The notes below the pieces were generated by a model. That model had not been told where the DNA came from and did no database searches. It saw only the letters and a list, made by a program, of their open reading frames with translations. From Apostichopus japonicus (taxonomy: Eukaryota > Echinodermata > Holothuroidea > Aspidochirotida > Stichopodidae): a DNA stretch of 64,000 bases. The position numbers were made by a program, and so were the translations under genes. Shown piece after piece: positions 1 to 12,480 of this stretch. The DNA is taken from positions 24,518,713-24,582,712 of the forward strand of contig NC_092574.1 of the NCBI RefSeq assembly GCF_037975245.1, read 5' to 3'. Each line of letters begins with the position of its first letter. Position 1 is the first letter of the stretch.

Positions 1-423
1 AAACCTTTTGATACCATTGACCAATGTATTATTCTGAACAAGTTATCATTCTACGGAATTAGAGGACCAACTAACTACCATGCTATCACTAAATCTTGAT
101 AAAACCAGCTACATTGTTTTCAGTAAAAGTCATTCTTCGTCTTGGAGAAAAAAAGGATATTTGAATGGATAGTTAGCCAATTAAGCATGTACATAGTACT
201 AAGTTTCTCGAAGTATACATTGAAAAGTAAACTAACTTGGTGTGAAAATATTTCAAATATTGTAAACACTGTTGGGAAAAATGTTGCAATCATTTCTAAG
301 TTGAAGCACTACTTTCCTCAGAATATTTTTAAAATGCTCTACCAAACATTAGTATTTTCCCACTTTTCATATTGTTCTATCTTTGAACAGACTTTTGTTT
401 TGTTAATGAAATGGGGGTAAATG

Positions 424-425
<2 letters not shown>
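1..425 (+). mobile_element. 3' end of a LINE (copy L0), internally deleted
   Basis: The first 78 bases match the reverse transcriptase region of the LINE copy at 28681-28751. After an internal deletion of roughly 290 bases the match resumes in the C-terminal part and runs to the shared 3' end (equivalent to 29040-29375). The frame is broken, so this is a dead fragment. The window starts inside it. It lies next to dispanin copy A just as the LINE at 27.1-29.4 kb lies next to copy B, so it probably arrived by duplication of the whole block rather than as a separate insertion. Confidence 0.75.
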
Positions 426-464
<39 letters not shown>

Positions 465-470
465 TTATAG
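425..470. repeat. (AT)n microsatellite
   Basis: Simple AT alternation with a few TTT interruptions, directly after the LINE 3' end. The same order, LINE end then AT tract, recurs beside copies B and C. Confidence 0.9.
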
Positions 471-556
471 TAGTAATATAGTCGTATAAAGCAAAACAGC
501 TTTTAAAGTAAATACGTTTCTGTGTAAACTTTCATTATTTGATTCTACATGACACC

Positions 557-562
557 TTTATT
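557..562 (-). other. Polyadenylation signal of dispanin copy A
   Basis: AATAAA on the minus strand, a few bases after the stop codon at 570-572. The same hexamer follows the stop of copy C at 47672-47677. Copy B has a degraded form (AATATA). Confidence 0.5.
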
Positions 563-569
563 TTCCATT

Positions 570-3500
570 TTAGTAGCCATATGTAACGTGATAGCTGTAG
601 TAATAAATGATCCAAACCACAGTCAGAATCACGGTACTTCCAATTGCTACGCCTGTCAGAATGGCTGCGACATTTGCGTGTGACACAGCATTCTTGATGT
701 TGGTATCGATTCCAGTCAAAGCCTGTAGAAATGACGGAGAAAGCAAAAATAAATAACATGCGAGCAATGTTATATACTACCTGAGACACCCTTGGGGACT
801 TTTAGTTATATTTATTATTCAGTGTTGCTTAACGGCCATCAGTGTTGCCTCAGTGTTGAGGATGTTAAAACTTGCAATATTGATTGCAATTGTTGCCATT
901 CGTTTGTAACATCTACATCGCCCTCAGACACTTGTTCGTATTAGAATAAATAACACGCAAAGAGCAAAACATGATAGAATTGAGAAAGAAAAATTGTAAT
1001 CGATGGAAATAAAGGGTGTCATGGTAAAACGTCCATCATAGGATTGCAAATTATTTAGTTTTTTTATTGAGTTAATTGCAAATTATACTCGATTGGATTG
1101 GTCAAACTAACATTAACAGGCGAAAAAGTAGTTGACGCAGTGGCGGAGCGTCCGTAAAGTCAGAGAGGCGGATACCCCCCCCCCCCTGGCGGACTCAAAT
1201 GGACTGCTGGCGCCCTTTCGGCTTTTTACCACCTTTTACTTATTCGCGATTAATGACTTTCTATTGCGCTCTCAAATACCTATTGACATTTGTCACATTT
1301 TGTTGGTGTAATTTTCTGACAGAATTGCAATGACACATATTTATTCTTCGTTTATCTGCAAATTAGTAATGCCCGGAAAGGTCATTTCCGGCGATCTAGG
1401 GAGTATCTTTACTCAAAAAATGTGTACGCTTCGCGCTAACCTGTGGTAGCGCTCCGCTTAGATAATGTCGAAAGCGCCCCTACAGACCATTCTCGTCACC
1501 CCTGACCTGACCAATACCCCTAGCTCTACCACTGAGTCGACGCTGTTTCAAACTAATAGTCCTTTATATAATACAAACAGTCATAATCTATAAATTGTCT
1601 TCAGAATACTGACCAAAATAGCAAATATTATGGCCGGAATGGTGAAGAACAACGACCAGAGGCACAAAGAGAACACGATGGACAGCACCAAGGACAATAT
1701 GGCCTTGGTCTTAATGGAAGATATCACTTTTGAATCTTCCGGGCTACGAATAATCTGTAAAACAAACGATACAGGAAAAAATGTTTTAATTTTTACTATA
1801 GAGTAATTGTTTTCTATTTATTATTGAGGGCTTTGTGCCGTTGTATTGTGGCTGATTATAGTCATAGATTATAAATAATCAAATTGTTTTGATGTTGAGC
1901 AAACCTTGCATGACTGTTGATTTATGGTTGGGTGCACAAGGAAGTTTGAAGCCTTTCCACAAAGTCGTTATTATGTTGAAGCGATCCTTGCATGACTGTT
2001 AATTCATGTTTGGGTGATCAAGAAATTTTGAGGCCTTTTCACACTGTTGGAAATCTTAATTGATAAGTGAATATAAGGTGCATATATTTTGTACATTGTA
2101 GACGTTTGTGTGCCATAAATATACGTTTAACTGTGAACCCACTGTGCACAAGGTCAGACAAGGAATAATTTGAAAAGTGTTAACAATTTCCATTTGTAAA
2201 ACTATTGTGACGTGTAAGCAAACAGTACCGTCATTCACAGTTAACACACATAGAATTTCTTAGTGTTGGTATCAATTATATATATAATAAGCAATACGCC
2301 TAACACAAATTTAACAAGTTGTTATTACGTTGAACAACTCTTGCATGACTGCTGACTTATGGTTGGGTGCACAAGGAAGTTTGAAGCGTTTCCACAATGT
2401 TGGAAACTGGAATTGCTAAGTGAATAAAGGTGCATATATTTTGTACATTGCAGGCGTATTAATTCTATATTTTATAAATCTCTAGTTTTGTCCCTAATTC
2501 AGGTTTGTTAAGTCATGTCACAATTCGTCTGATTTTCGAAAATGAAGTTCAGTTAAGTCACCAACTCATAAGTCAATTGATTTTATCGCAGACCAATCCA
2601 AGTCACAAGTCGAGACATTTAAAGTTACAAGTTAATTCATTGATTGTAAGTTGAGACACAAGCCAACTCTAGCAGCAACTAAAGTGATGTGCACTACATA
2701 TAGGTACAGGCCTAACAAAATCAACCAGCTCAAATACAAAAAGGCTGCATCTTTGTGCAGTGATGATATCGGTCATGTGGTTGACCTGCTTCGTGAGCTC
2801 CAGTTGCAATGCTATGAGACGAGTAAATTCTACAAGTTTAATCATTTGCATTAGACAGCAATTGAAAGTTATTTTAAAACTTGTACTTCAACCTTTCCCC
2901 TACACTCTCTATCTCTCCCTCTCTCGATACAAAACATGAAAGAATGACATACGTTACAGTAAAGTCATGAAACATGATCGTTGTCTGACGACAGTTACTA
3001 ACTCTGTACAGCCAACATAACTCATATTGTACCATCGGAGGTGATGGTGGTGGGCGCAGGGGGTGGGGGGGGGAGGAGGAGGTTGACGGGAAGGTTCTCC
3101 TAATCTCAAACTACACACTGGCATGAATTAAAAATCAACTCATATTTTTATAACTCGTTACACATACTAACACAAAGTTAAAACATTCTGAATACATCAT
3201 TTCGTCAAGGGAAGGGATACTCAATTTCGCCTATTGATTTTATGCTTAATGTAACTAATGTAGTACATGCAAACCCAGTTAGCGAATCATCAGAACATAC
3301 CATACCAAGGAAATATTGATAATTATTACATTAAATTATTAACTGATGCCATATCGTCTTTTTATCTCATAATTGTATCTTCTTTTCTCCATCCTCGAAT
3401 TGTTTGTGACGTCACATCATACGTCATCCCCTCTTACATATCGATACTTGTAATTATGTCGTGGTAGTTATTTACCAAACAAACAATGACTACACTTTGA

Positions 3501-4301
3501 GGCGCAATAAACGACATATGTCTCCCATTGTGTCGTGGAAGGTAAAAGAAACAATGAACGTTTGTTTCGATCTTCTCTTACGCAGCCTTTCTTTCCATTT
3601 TCTTGGTGTCAAACAATTTGTTAGTGTCTACACTGGTGATGTCAACAAGTCAAATATATTCAAACCTAGTCAAAAGTCATATGATTTTATTGCTAAGTCA
3701 AGTCAAGTTTTGTCACTACTGACTATCTGATTATCTGAACTCGAGTCACAAAATGTAACTCGAGTCTAACTCGAGTACAAAGTCGACTCTAGTCAATAAC
3801 ACTGTAAATAGATCCATTTAACACCGTTAATCAACTATCAGTAAGAAGTAGTGTCAAAGGAAGTTGAAGAGATATTTACGAAATATTTCTGAATTAGATT
3901 TTTTGCTGAAACAAATAAAGCATTCATAATGTAATAAAAACATATTACCTGAGGTACATGTGGTACCGGTTGTGCCATAATCATGGTGTTGGTACTTCCG
4001 AGATGTTGTGGACCGGCATATTGTGGTCCGGGATATTGTGGTCCGGGATATTGTGGTCCGGGATATTGTGGACCGGGATATTGTGGACCGGGATACTGTG
4101 GTGGCTCTTCAATCTGAAGTTGGTCTGTAAAAAATGGACAAAAGCATAAGAATATAAGTTAAGTTCATACATTTAGTCCATTTTGTTAAAGAAAACACTT
4201 TTGGACGAAATTATCATATGATGTATTGTTTGTTAATTAATCAAGTCTTATATTAAATCAGATGGCTTACCATTATTGACCAATTTTTTGTTATCCTCCA
4301 T
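570..4301 (-). CDS. Dispanin/CD225-like two-transmembrane protein, copy A (4 exons, 166 aa)
   Basis: Exons on the minus strand: 4271-4301, 3949-4124, 1614-1754 and 570-722. All introns have GT/AG ends, and the phases (1, 0, 0) join into one 166-residue frame. Exon 1 gives the start MEDNKKLVNN. Exon 2 encodes a Pro/Gln/Tyr-rich head with five PQYPG repeats and one PQYAG (about residues 18-50). Exon 3 encodes a basic segment and a long hydrophobic stretch (about 87-116) ending FFTIPAIIFAIL. Exon 4 encodes a short loop (LTGIDTNIKNAVSHA) and a second hydrophobic helix (about 134-156) with a Tyr-rich tail. A hydrophobic hairpin, a loop with the pattern of the family's K..GD..GA..S..AK segment and a proline-rich head fit CD225/dispanin proteins, which sit in plasma or endosomal membranes; some vertebrate members restrict virus entry. 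The paired cysteines typical of IFITMs are not evident. The family call is moderate; function is inferred only from family. Intron 3 holds an hAT-like MITE. Confidence 0.62.
1138..1534. mobile_element. hAT-like MITE in intron 3 of dispanin copy A
   Basis: The ends are CAGTGGCGGAGC and GCTCTACCACTG, imperfect inverted repeats. The flanks AGTTGACG (1130-1137) and AGTCGACG (1535-1542) form a near-perfect 8-bp target duplication, the length used by hAT elements. Copy C (about 47125) and copy D (about 54940) have the uninterrupted site. The 397-bp element has no coding capacity. Confidence 0.85.
1905..2470. repeat. Degenerate intron repeat (CATGACTG..GGTTGGGTGCACAAGG)
   Basis: A unit containing TTGCATGACTG, GGTTGGGTGCACAAGG and TTGGAAA..GGAATTGCTAAG occurs about three times here, starting near 1907, 1985 and 2337, and again near 5940. 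Orthologous repeats lie in the other dispanin copies (36340, 46560-46760, 52980-53080, 56210). Non-coding; origin not recognised. Confidence 0.6.
3407..3414. promoter_or_regulatory. CRE-type palindrome in intron 2 (copy A)
   Basis: Perfect TGACGTCA, the CREB/ATF consensus, in intron 2. It is retained at the equivalent place in copies B (about 37070), C (about 45655) and D (about 52065). The retention could simply reflect shared ancestry of the block. Confidence 0.25.
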
Positions 4302-4507
4302 TGTGAGTTCGGCTTCGTATTTTACTGAGTGATGTTGTTGTGTCAGAAGGTACCGTACGCTATGACTTTGACTATTACTTCCCTAACTGGTGCCCAAGAG
4401 TGCGTCACGCATGAACAAACAGTCGCAAACACGGATTAACTTAAACAGTCAGTTCCCAGCGGTACGAAAAGTGTTTTCTATTCTTGTAGAATATGCATGG
4501 GGTTTCT

Positions 4508-4515
4508 TGACGTCA
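4508..4515. promoter_or_regulatory. Candidate CRE upstream of dispanin A
   Basis: Perfect TGACGTCA about 207 bases upstream of the exon 1 ATG. The same octamer lies about 205 bases upstream of B and C. A role in CREB/ATF control is inference. Confidence 0.3.
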
Positions 4516-7195
4516 CTCCTTATTAATATTTAATTAGGTAATACTGATCATTTTCGAAGGTCAATTTCACAGTCATTAGCCAATTAATATGTCTGGTACT
4601 AACTGAATTTGATGAAAGAAAAGTGTCTAATCCAATCTTTATTAACAAAAGACACAAAAAAGGAGTAAAGTGGAATTTTGGCCATATTTTCCGAATCTAA
4701 ATCAACCACTTTCGAAGTGTTTAGAATTTTTTTTTTGGTTCCGAGTAATGTAGTGACTGTCCCGTTTCACGGCGGTACGTAATGCGCGAAATGCTTTAAC
4801 TAAGCGTGATAAAACTATTGGAAATGAATTGCTTATATCAATGCTTATATCGTATGATAACAGGAACTATTCATGGCCGTGAAATGACTTCTCTGTGGTG
4901 GATAGGGGCATAAGGACGCCTGGAGATTATGAAATTCTCACTGGCAATACATCGGTTTGGTACATCCACACATAACAATACATGCAAACAATGCCATATC
5001 GTAACAATCGCTACTTATATCACTACTTGCTGAAATCAGCCACTCAACACTGGTTTGAATTTATCAACAGCAATAATTTATGTAGAGACTCTCATGAAGA
5101 TGGACCCATGCTGGTGCTCTTCCAAGTTCAAGCCCTGCCACTACAAAGACTACAAGCCCTGCCAGTGCCCCTTCAAATTCACCCTCCTGAAATTGTACAT
5201 GGGGTTTCTAGTAAGCAGCCTATGGAGCCTTGACGGTATCGAGACAGGGGAGTTTTTACTGGGTATATTTCCAACATAGCTATAGTTTTGTGGAAACATG
5301 CAGATTATACAACAGGGAATTAAATTTGACACATGAGAGGGCAATTTGGCTTAAAACAGGCCAGACAAAGCTCTAGTTCACCCACTGAAGAGAGAGTGGT
5401 TGCCACTGTGACACCACGATGAGGTCAGCTTTGTTGGACATTTGCATGGTCAGAGATTTTTGTTTAAGAATGACAACACATTTACATAATAATTATTCAT
5501 ATGATGACATAAGTATATGAAATTACATCTTAAATGGGTAATTTAACATGTTTGTGATAATATAACGACGGGTCAAGTCGACACCAGGCAGTTACAACTT
5601 TTTAGAAAAGTACATATAATTTCTAAAATATATTCACGGTGAAAAAACTGTTTGATTGTAGACTAACTAGGAGGAAGTGAGTTTCCATGCAGAAACACTA
5701 TATCAATATTAACTATACGGTAAATATACGTTTAACTGTAAATAAATTGGATACAAGGTCAGACATGGTCTAATTTGAATCGTGTTCAAAATTCCCTTTT
5801 GTAAAACTATAGTGACGTGAGAGCAAACAGCACCGTCATTAACAATACACATTCTCTTATTGTTAACTATACCATTATATATCATAAAGCTAACAATACG
5901 CCTAACCCAAACCGAAAAAGTCGTTATTGTGTTGAAGCAATTCTTGCATGACTGTCGATTCATGGTTACAGTAGGTGAACAAGACATTTTGAGGCCTATT
6001 CACAATGTTGAAAACTGGAATTGCTAAGGTTACAAGTTAATGCATTTGATTGTGACTTGAGTCGCAATCAAAACTATACCTTGGATATACTCTTAATTTA
6101 TGGCTTAACTACCATTATATGATGGACCGTGTTGGGTGAGTGGGGGGGGGGGGGTTCCTATACTTTCTGGTCAAGTTAGAGATCAACTAATGAAGAAGTG
6201 AAAATTGTGCACATTTATGACTTTCGTCCCAGTTTAGGTTGTATTTAAACCTAATAAGTCTCTATACACTCATGTTATGTTTAAAAGCACTCGTATCAGC
6301 AGTATATAAATATCATGTTTCTTTCAGAATAAAGGCAAGGAACTGTTCATACTGTCAGTACGAGTGCTTGGGAAGAATGATAAAAGAGGATAGTATGTCT
6401 GGTATAAGCATGAGGTAATTGTCCCAAAGGGCTTGCCATGGAGTACTCTAATTCAACCGATTCACACAGAGATTACAATAACTACTGTAAATCTTAAAGT
6501 TATATAATGTATATAGCTTAGCTTGGTACAAGAACAAATTAAAAGAGGGCATTAATATGGAGTTGAAATGACTTTGAATTGAATTTATGGAATTCTCTTT
6601 AAAAATCTAGACATTACTAAGGAATATAAAATGAAATGATCATCTGTTTATAGTTTATTTATTCAATATAACTGAATACTCCAAGACGTTATAACGTTTT
6701 GATGAAATATAAATTAGTTGAGAAATTGAAGAATAATTATTGATTTCTTGATGCTGGTCCTGTTCGTTGATTGATCTTCATAATAATATATATGAGAGGA
6801 TTAATGAAAGCCATTTGTGGACCGTAATAATAAAAAGAAAGAAACAGAAATGTTCAAACTGATTTATTTCGACATTCTGAGGTCAGTTACTTTTGTTAAT
6901 ATTTGTTCTCATAAATTGGGTGTACTTTTATATTCCGCTGTGTATATGCAGTTTACCGAAATGAAACAGATATTTTGTACACAATATATTTACCTCTAGT
7001 GCACAGTTTGAGTTGTTACGTCTGTTTTTTTTAGTATATGAATATTTATCATTTAATTTACATATTATTTACAGTATGTTGCTCATACTTTCATTTATTG
7101 GTTATTTAGTTATCGTCTTACTTTTTTACATGAAAGAGTTATAATTTTCAAAACGTTCCTCATCAGTATGGTATCTTGTGGATTCAGATATCGGT

Positions 7196-7282
7196 ATCAT
7201 TCATACATACATACACACACACGCATACAACACACAGACACACGCACACATATACATACACCCATACATACACACAACACTC
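7196..7282. repeat. CA/CATA-rich microsatellite
   Basis: Repeats of CATA and CACA. The inverted counterpart is the GT-rich tract at 41095-41270. His/Thr-rich reading frames here are artefacts. Confidence 0.85.
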
Positions 7283-7429
7283 TCCGCCTGCATGAATGCA
7301 TAGGTTACGATTTCATCGAAACCAAAAAACCATATTACGCCTCAATACACACAACAATGGACTCAACAGAGATCTCTCCTTTATGAGTATACATGCTAAG
7401 TGTAATCCCAATAAGGTCTAGTTTCTTCC

Positions 7430-7530
7430 ATTTCATTTCTGCAACTGAAGAAGGGCCGTGTTAACGCTCGAAATATTTTGTAACTGATTTATCGTTCTAA
7501 GTAATAAAGTTGGAAATGAAAGTATCATTT
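7430..7530 (+). mobile_element. Possible Penelope-like 3' tail
   Basis: CTGAAGAAGGGCCGTG, then CGCTCGAAA, then an AATAAAG. This resembles the tail found after the ORF of some Penelope-like elements, whose core relates to hammerhead motifs. The helices do not pair well, and no coding remnant is visible upstream. Confidence 0.25.
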
Positions 7531-7548
7531 TTCCCCTTTTTCTCTTGT

Positions 7549-7550
7549 GG

Positions 7551-7578
<28 letters not shown>
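7549..7578. repeat. (AT)n microsatellite
   Basis: Simple AT alternation. Confidence 0.9.
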
Positions 7579-7579
<1 letters not shown>

Positions 7580-7584
<5 letters not shown>

Positions 7585-9334
7585 TGATTGATATAATCAT
7601 ATTGATATATTCATATTTATTGTATGTCCAGAGGTTCGAAACCGATAGGGAAGGTCGTAATGCCACTGGAAAAAAGTGCTAAATTAAACGTTAAACTTAA
7701 ACATTTAGAAGAGCCGCTACATCTTTTTTCAAGAAACTTGGTTCACAATCCAAAATAAACCTCCTGCCAGTACGGTTAGACGTGAAAATTAATTTTCCGC
7801 AAAACTGTTTCCAGCACGCCCATTGTTTTCTGAATTACTGACACTTTTACCCCGGGAAAACAACAGCCAAACTCAAATCAATATGTCGCAAGAATCAACT
7901 ATGGTCTTTATAGTCCCGAATCATCATAATAAATGGCCAGCCGGGCAAGTAAAAGAAAATGGCTGTGCCTACACTTGAAGGTGGCTTACTCCAATTAGAG
8001 TCTATATCAATCCGCTGGATGTTCACCGTCAGGAAAAGTGCCAAAATCTTAGTTTTTCGATATATTATCAATCAGGATCTTTTTTTTGTGGCTAACATGT
8101 TGAAGAGTATGAATGGAAGTATATGTGGTTCACAAAATTGGTCAATTGTGGCAATTTTAGACCCCTTTATTCCTCCCAGGAGCAGCGTAGGAAAATTGTT
8201 TACTACTGAGTGAAGATATTTGTTTACAAGTGAAGACAACTTCAGGCTCCGGATAGCGAAAAAATATCCACGGTTATGATGCAGAAAATTGACGATGCCT
8301 CTAAAGGCCAACTTTTCATCTCTCCGGTGATGGGTAGCGTTTATCTACTGAGAACGTCTATCTAGACTTAGAGACCACATTACTTTTGTGATTTCTTATG
8401 AAAGTCGATGAAGCTTTTAATGGGCGTATGATACCTAACAATTCCGCCAGAGCCACCCCAATAAGGTAACATTAGTAATCATGAGCTACATGTACGTGTG
8501 TGACCGTAAAATAGGGCCCAAACCGCCCCACATGTTGGAACCCAAAGAAAGTATCCCAACAGGCATTTGACGTGGAAACAAAACATGTGGGCCAAAAAAT
8601 GTTGGCTCTAAACATATTCTCCCCCTATATTTTCCTCAAAATTTAGGTCCTAATTGTATCAGTTATTTACAATATTTACACGTACTCTCATCTCGATCTT
8701 GTGCGATGCTTCGTGTCCGTTTCATGGTAGCGTATCTATTTGATTTATTACAGCCATATAATTCGACCTTCTGATTGGCTGCTAATATATATCTGTATAT
8801 ATTCGAATTTGGACGCGTGTATAAAATGGTATATCTGTCCCACAGAGCCTACCATACCCTTTTTCGTTGATCCCGAGTTTGCGATAATAGTTTCCATAGC
8901 CGTATCATAGAGTTCGGCCAACTAGCAAATTGAAACCAAAAAAGTTCACTTCTGCTCTGTCTTTATTTACGGCTCTGAAAGGTGCAAATAGGTGGCGACC
9001 ATTTTTATGTCTTTTTGATTTCGAACGTGGATGTCTTTTGATTTTGGGGTTGCAGTTTCGATAAATTGCGGGCAAATAAGGTTGTTTAAAATGACATTTT
9101 CAATCAGTTTGTATAACTCACAGTTTATTTAATTGAAAATTGGATGTGACATTAAAAATTGATCATAATAACACAGTAAAAACAGTGTTGACAATTAAAA
9201 GTTTAATTCGGAGAAGAAGACTAATTCATGAACTAAACATGCGTATTTTCCTACTGTTGATTACTTTACTAATTTTTTTAAGAGTTCAGGATTGTCATAT
9301 ATTCCCGCTGAGCATTATTTAAGGTTTCAAGTCA
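7580..9334. other. Unassigned AT-rich DNA
   Basis: No gene, terminal repeats or RNA recognised. The small frames at 7959-8213 and 8072-8311 lie on opposite strands of the same DNA, have no recognisable motif and look like chance. Confidence 0.5.
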
Positions 9335-9420
9335 TTATTAGGTTGGAAATTTAATAAAATTCATGTAAATTTTCTATTTAATTTAAGGTATCAATTGAAC
9401 AATTCTGTCCTGTTTTGTAT
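9335..9420. repeat. Short block also found inverted at 51690-51770
   Basis: The words TAATAAAATTCATGTAAATT and GGTATCAATTGAACAATTC appear, with few changes and reversed, at 51690-51770. In both places the block borders an (AT)n tract next to a copy of the duplicated LINE block. Confidence 0.6.
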
Positions 9421-9454
9421 ATATATATATTTGTATTTCTATATATATATATAT

Positions 9455-9799
<345 letters not shown>

Positions 9800-9800
<1 letters not shown>

Positions 9801-12036
9801 GTCGTTTACCTCCATTTCATTAACTAAAGTCTGTTCAAAGATAGAGCAATATGAAAAGTGGGAAAATACTAATGTTTGGTAAAGCATTTAAGAATATTCT
9901 GGGAAAAGTAGTGCTTCAACTTAGAAAAGTGGCAACATTTTTCGCCACAGTGTTTGCAATATTTGAAATATGTTCACACCAAGTAAGTTTACTGTCAATG
10001 TATACTTCGAGAAACTTAGTACTATGTACATGCTTGATTGGCTTACTATCCATTCAAATATCTTTTTTCCAAGAAAAAGATTAACTTTTACTAAAAAAAA
10101 ATGTAGCTGGTCTTATCAAGATTAAGTGATAGCTTTTTAATTAGTTGCAAACCAGTCGTAAAATTTATGATAACTCCATGGATACTATGTCATGTAAAGT
10201 ATTTAAATTATTGGATTCGAAAAATATACTAATGTCATCTGCAAATAAAATAGTTTTTGCAATATTAGAGATATGACAGATGTCATTGATACATATAATG
10301 AATAGAAGTGGACCTAATATTGAATCTCGAGGAACACCACAGCGGATTTCAGCATAGTCAGATAAGGTGTTCTTATACGAAGTATTCTGTAAACGTTTCG
10401 ATAAGTATAGCTGTCCATCCAGTTAAAGGGTTGGCCCTCTAATGCCGTAGAATGATAACTTGTTTAGAATAATACAATGGTCAATGGTATCAAAGCTTTT
10501 GATAGGTCTTAGAATATAAGAATACATGCTTTCTTCTTATCAAGGCTATGGTATAATTTATCAATGGCATCTGCCAGGGCAAGCTTAGTTGAGTGACCAG
10601 GGCGGAACCCACATTGTTCCTTGCATAGTATGTTATGAGCATGGAGGAAATTTATCATTCTGTTGGACATGAGACGTTCGATAATTTTGGAAAAGCATGA
10701 TAGAATAGAGATTGGTCGGTAATTCTCGTAGATATTGTACTCCCCTTTCTTAAAGATGGGAAAGAACTTAGCAATCTTCAGCTTATCTGGGAATACCCCA
10801 GTGGTGAACGATATGTTACAGATTTGAGTAAGAGGGTTGACAATGAAAAGTAATACCTGCTTAACAATATCTGGCTCGAAATCATCATACCAGGGAGTGT
10901 TCCATAACAACTCCCTGATCATACCCAGCTGCTTTCTTAGGCTTTAAGTAATGATTCACTACAAGTAAAAGTTCCTCCTCCCTGACAGGGTAGGTAAAAA
11001 TAGAGTTTCGCATACTATTATTACAATATATGGGTTGTTTGATTTGACATATGATTGATTTTTCTGGTAAGTGAAGGTCCAAGGTTAATGAAGAAATTGT
11101 GACAGCCGTTTACAATTTCTTGATCGTCGCTGGTTCCGTGATCGCCGTCTTTGAAAACAGATGGGTACGATGATTTCTTACGGTCTCCCTCTAGAACCTC
11201 ATTGATTACGCCCCAGGTATCATTTACACTATTGTTACTATCTTTGAATTTGTTATCAAAATATAACCTTTTAGAGAAACCTATTGTGTGGTTTAAGTTG
11301 TTTCGGTAAACAACATAAGTTTCTTTATTACTATTTGGAGGAGCTTTTTGATTATATTCTGTAGAGATGGTTTTTTCTTTTAATAGATTTAAGTTTATCC
11401 TTAGTAACCATGAATGTTTTCTCTTGCGTCTATTTCCTTTAGTAATTAATAGATGAAGAAAACACTTTTTGTAAATTAAATTAAAAGTGTGAAAGAATGA
11501 GATGTAAGCTGAATTAGTATCAACTTTAGTTTACACCTCATCCCATGTGTCCTTCTCAATATCATCAATAAATTATGATATATTGTGTTTGTTAAAATTT
11601 CGTAAATGAAAGGGTTCATTTGTTTTGTTTGTCCTGTCAAGTATCTTTAGGAATATAGGCATATGATCACTTAAATCAGTAATGAGTATGCCTGTAGTAA
11701 GAGAGGAATTAACATTCGTTATAATGTTATCAATAACAGTAGCTACATTACTATTAAAACGAGTAGGTTTTGTTATCGTAGCATAAAAACCGTATTAGTA
11801 CATAATGTTTAAAACATTTCTATAGACTTAGTAAAATTGGACAAGTTAATGTTATAACCCCCATAATAGCCTATACACAGTACTCTGGTGATTAGTTATA
11901 GTGAGAACTATGTTTTCCATGTGGGTCTTAACATCAGCCAATGAGCCATTTGGTGGTATGTACACTACACCGATGATGGAATTCTCATTGCGGGGTGGGT
12001 TAACCTGATATCACGTTGTATTGAAGTCGGACTATA
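9800..12036 (-). mobile_element. LINE (Jockey/CR1-like), copy L1, broken
   Basis: Reading the minus strand gives parts of an APE-type endonuclease, then reverse transcriptase. The frame at 10509-10922 has VFPDKLKIAKFFPIFKKGE, ENYRPISILSCFSKIIERL and CGFRPGHSTKLALADAID, typical of the LINE thumb/palm region. The catalytic FADD box is intact in translation near 10220-10250. A second frame at 10885-11082 continues upstream. Frameshifts separate the pieces and the 5' end is missing. The same insertion is present as L2 (27139-29400) and L3 (48290-50165), so these are duplicates of one old insertion. Confidence 0.8.
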
Positions 12037-12480
12037 GCTGCTTATATCACTTAAGGTGTATAGGCTATGTCAGAAATCCTTTCCACCAGATCTCCGACAG
12101 CCCAAATCCAACGAAGTAAATCAAGATAATTCGTGTACCGTAGGCCCAAGACGCTTATTCCTCCCTTCGGATCTTAGAAACACATACGGGGGTGTTTAGA
12201 CAGAGATTAGGGTGACCCGGGGACAAAACTCAATCCGCAAAAAAAAAAAACAATAAAAAACTGGAGAAACGAATCGCCCCCAAAATAGATCAATAATGTT
12301 TGACCGATTGAAATATTTTAACATGGCACTAACACAATGATGAACGGGCTCCGCTGTACTGACTTATTTGAGATCCATAGCACGGTTAAGGATAAGATCT
12401 TCAAATGTTCTTTAATCTTTATCTGGCATCTTCATTAAAAAGTTAAGAAAAAAAGAGGATAAAACGGAAGACGAGAGACC
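12037..12480. repeat. Remnant of the duplicated leader block
   Basis: Inverted match to about 26280-26640 and direct match to about 50690-51030. It includes the words ATCTCCGACAGCCCA and TTTGACCGATTGAAATAT. The join to L1 near 12036 omits DNA that is present between these parts in the other two copies, so this copy carries a deletion. Confidence 0.65.

Larger units (their letters stand above)
4302..7400. repeat. Duplicated upstream region of dispanin A
   Basis: Closely similar to 37934-40636 (upstream of B) and, inverted, to 41080-44793 (upstream of C). I find no convincing long ORF. Small frames such as the one at 5055-5279 recur in the copies only because the DNA is duplicated. It probably contains the promoter near its 4.3-kb end. 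Confidence 0.8.

Noticed and set aside
3958-4172. Frames reading ILWSGILWSG and VHNIPVHNIP
   Set aside because: They are other-frame readings of the PQYPG repeat exon of dispanin A.
5055-5279. Small Cys/Lys-rich frame shared with 38658-38909
   Set aside because: It lies in duplicated upstream DNA; the copy at 43712-43945 does not keep the frame, and there is no splice or family support.
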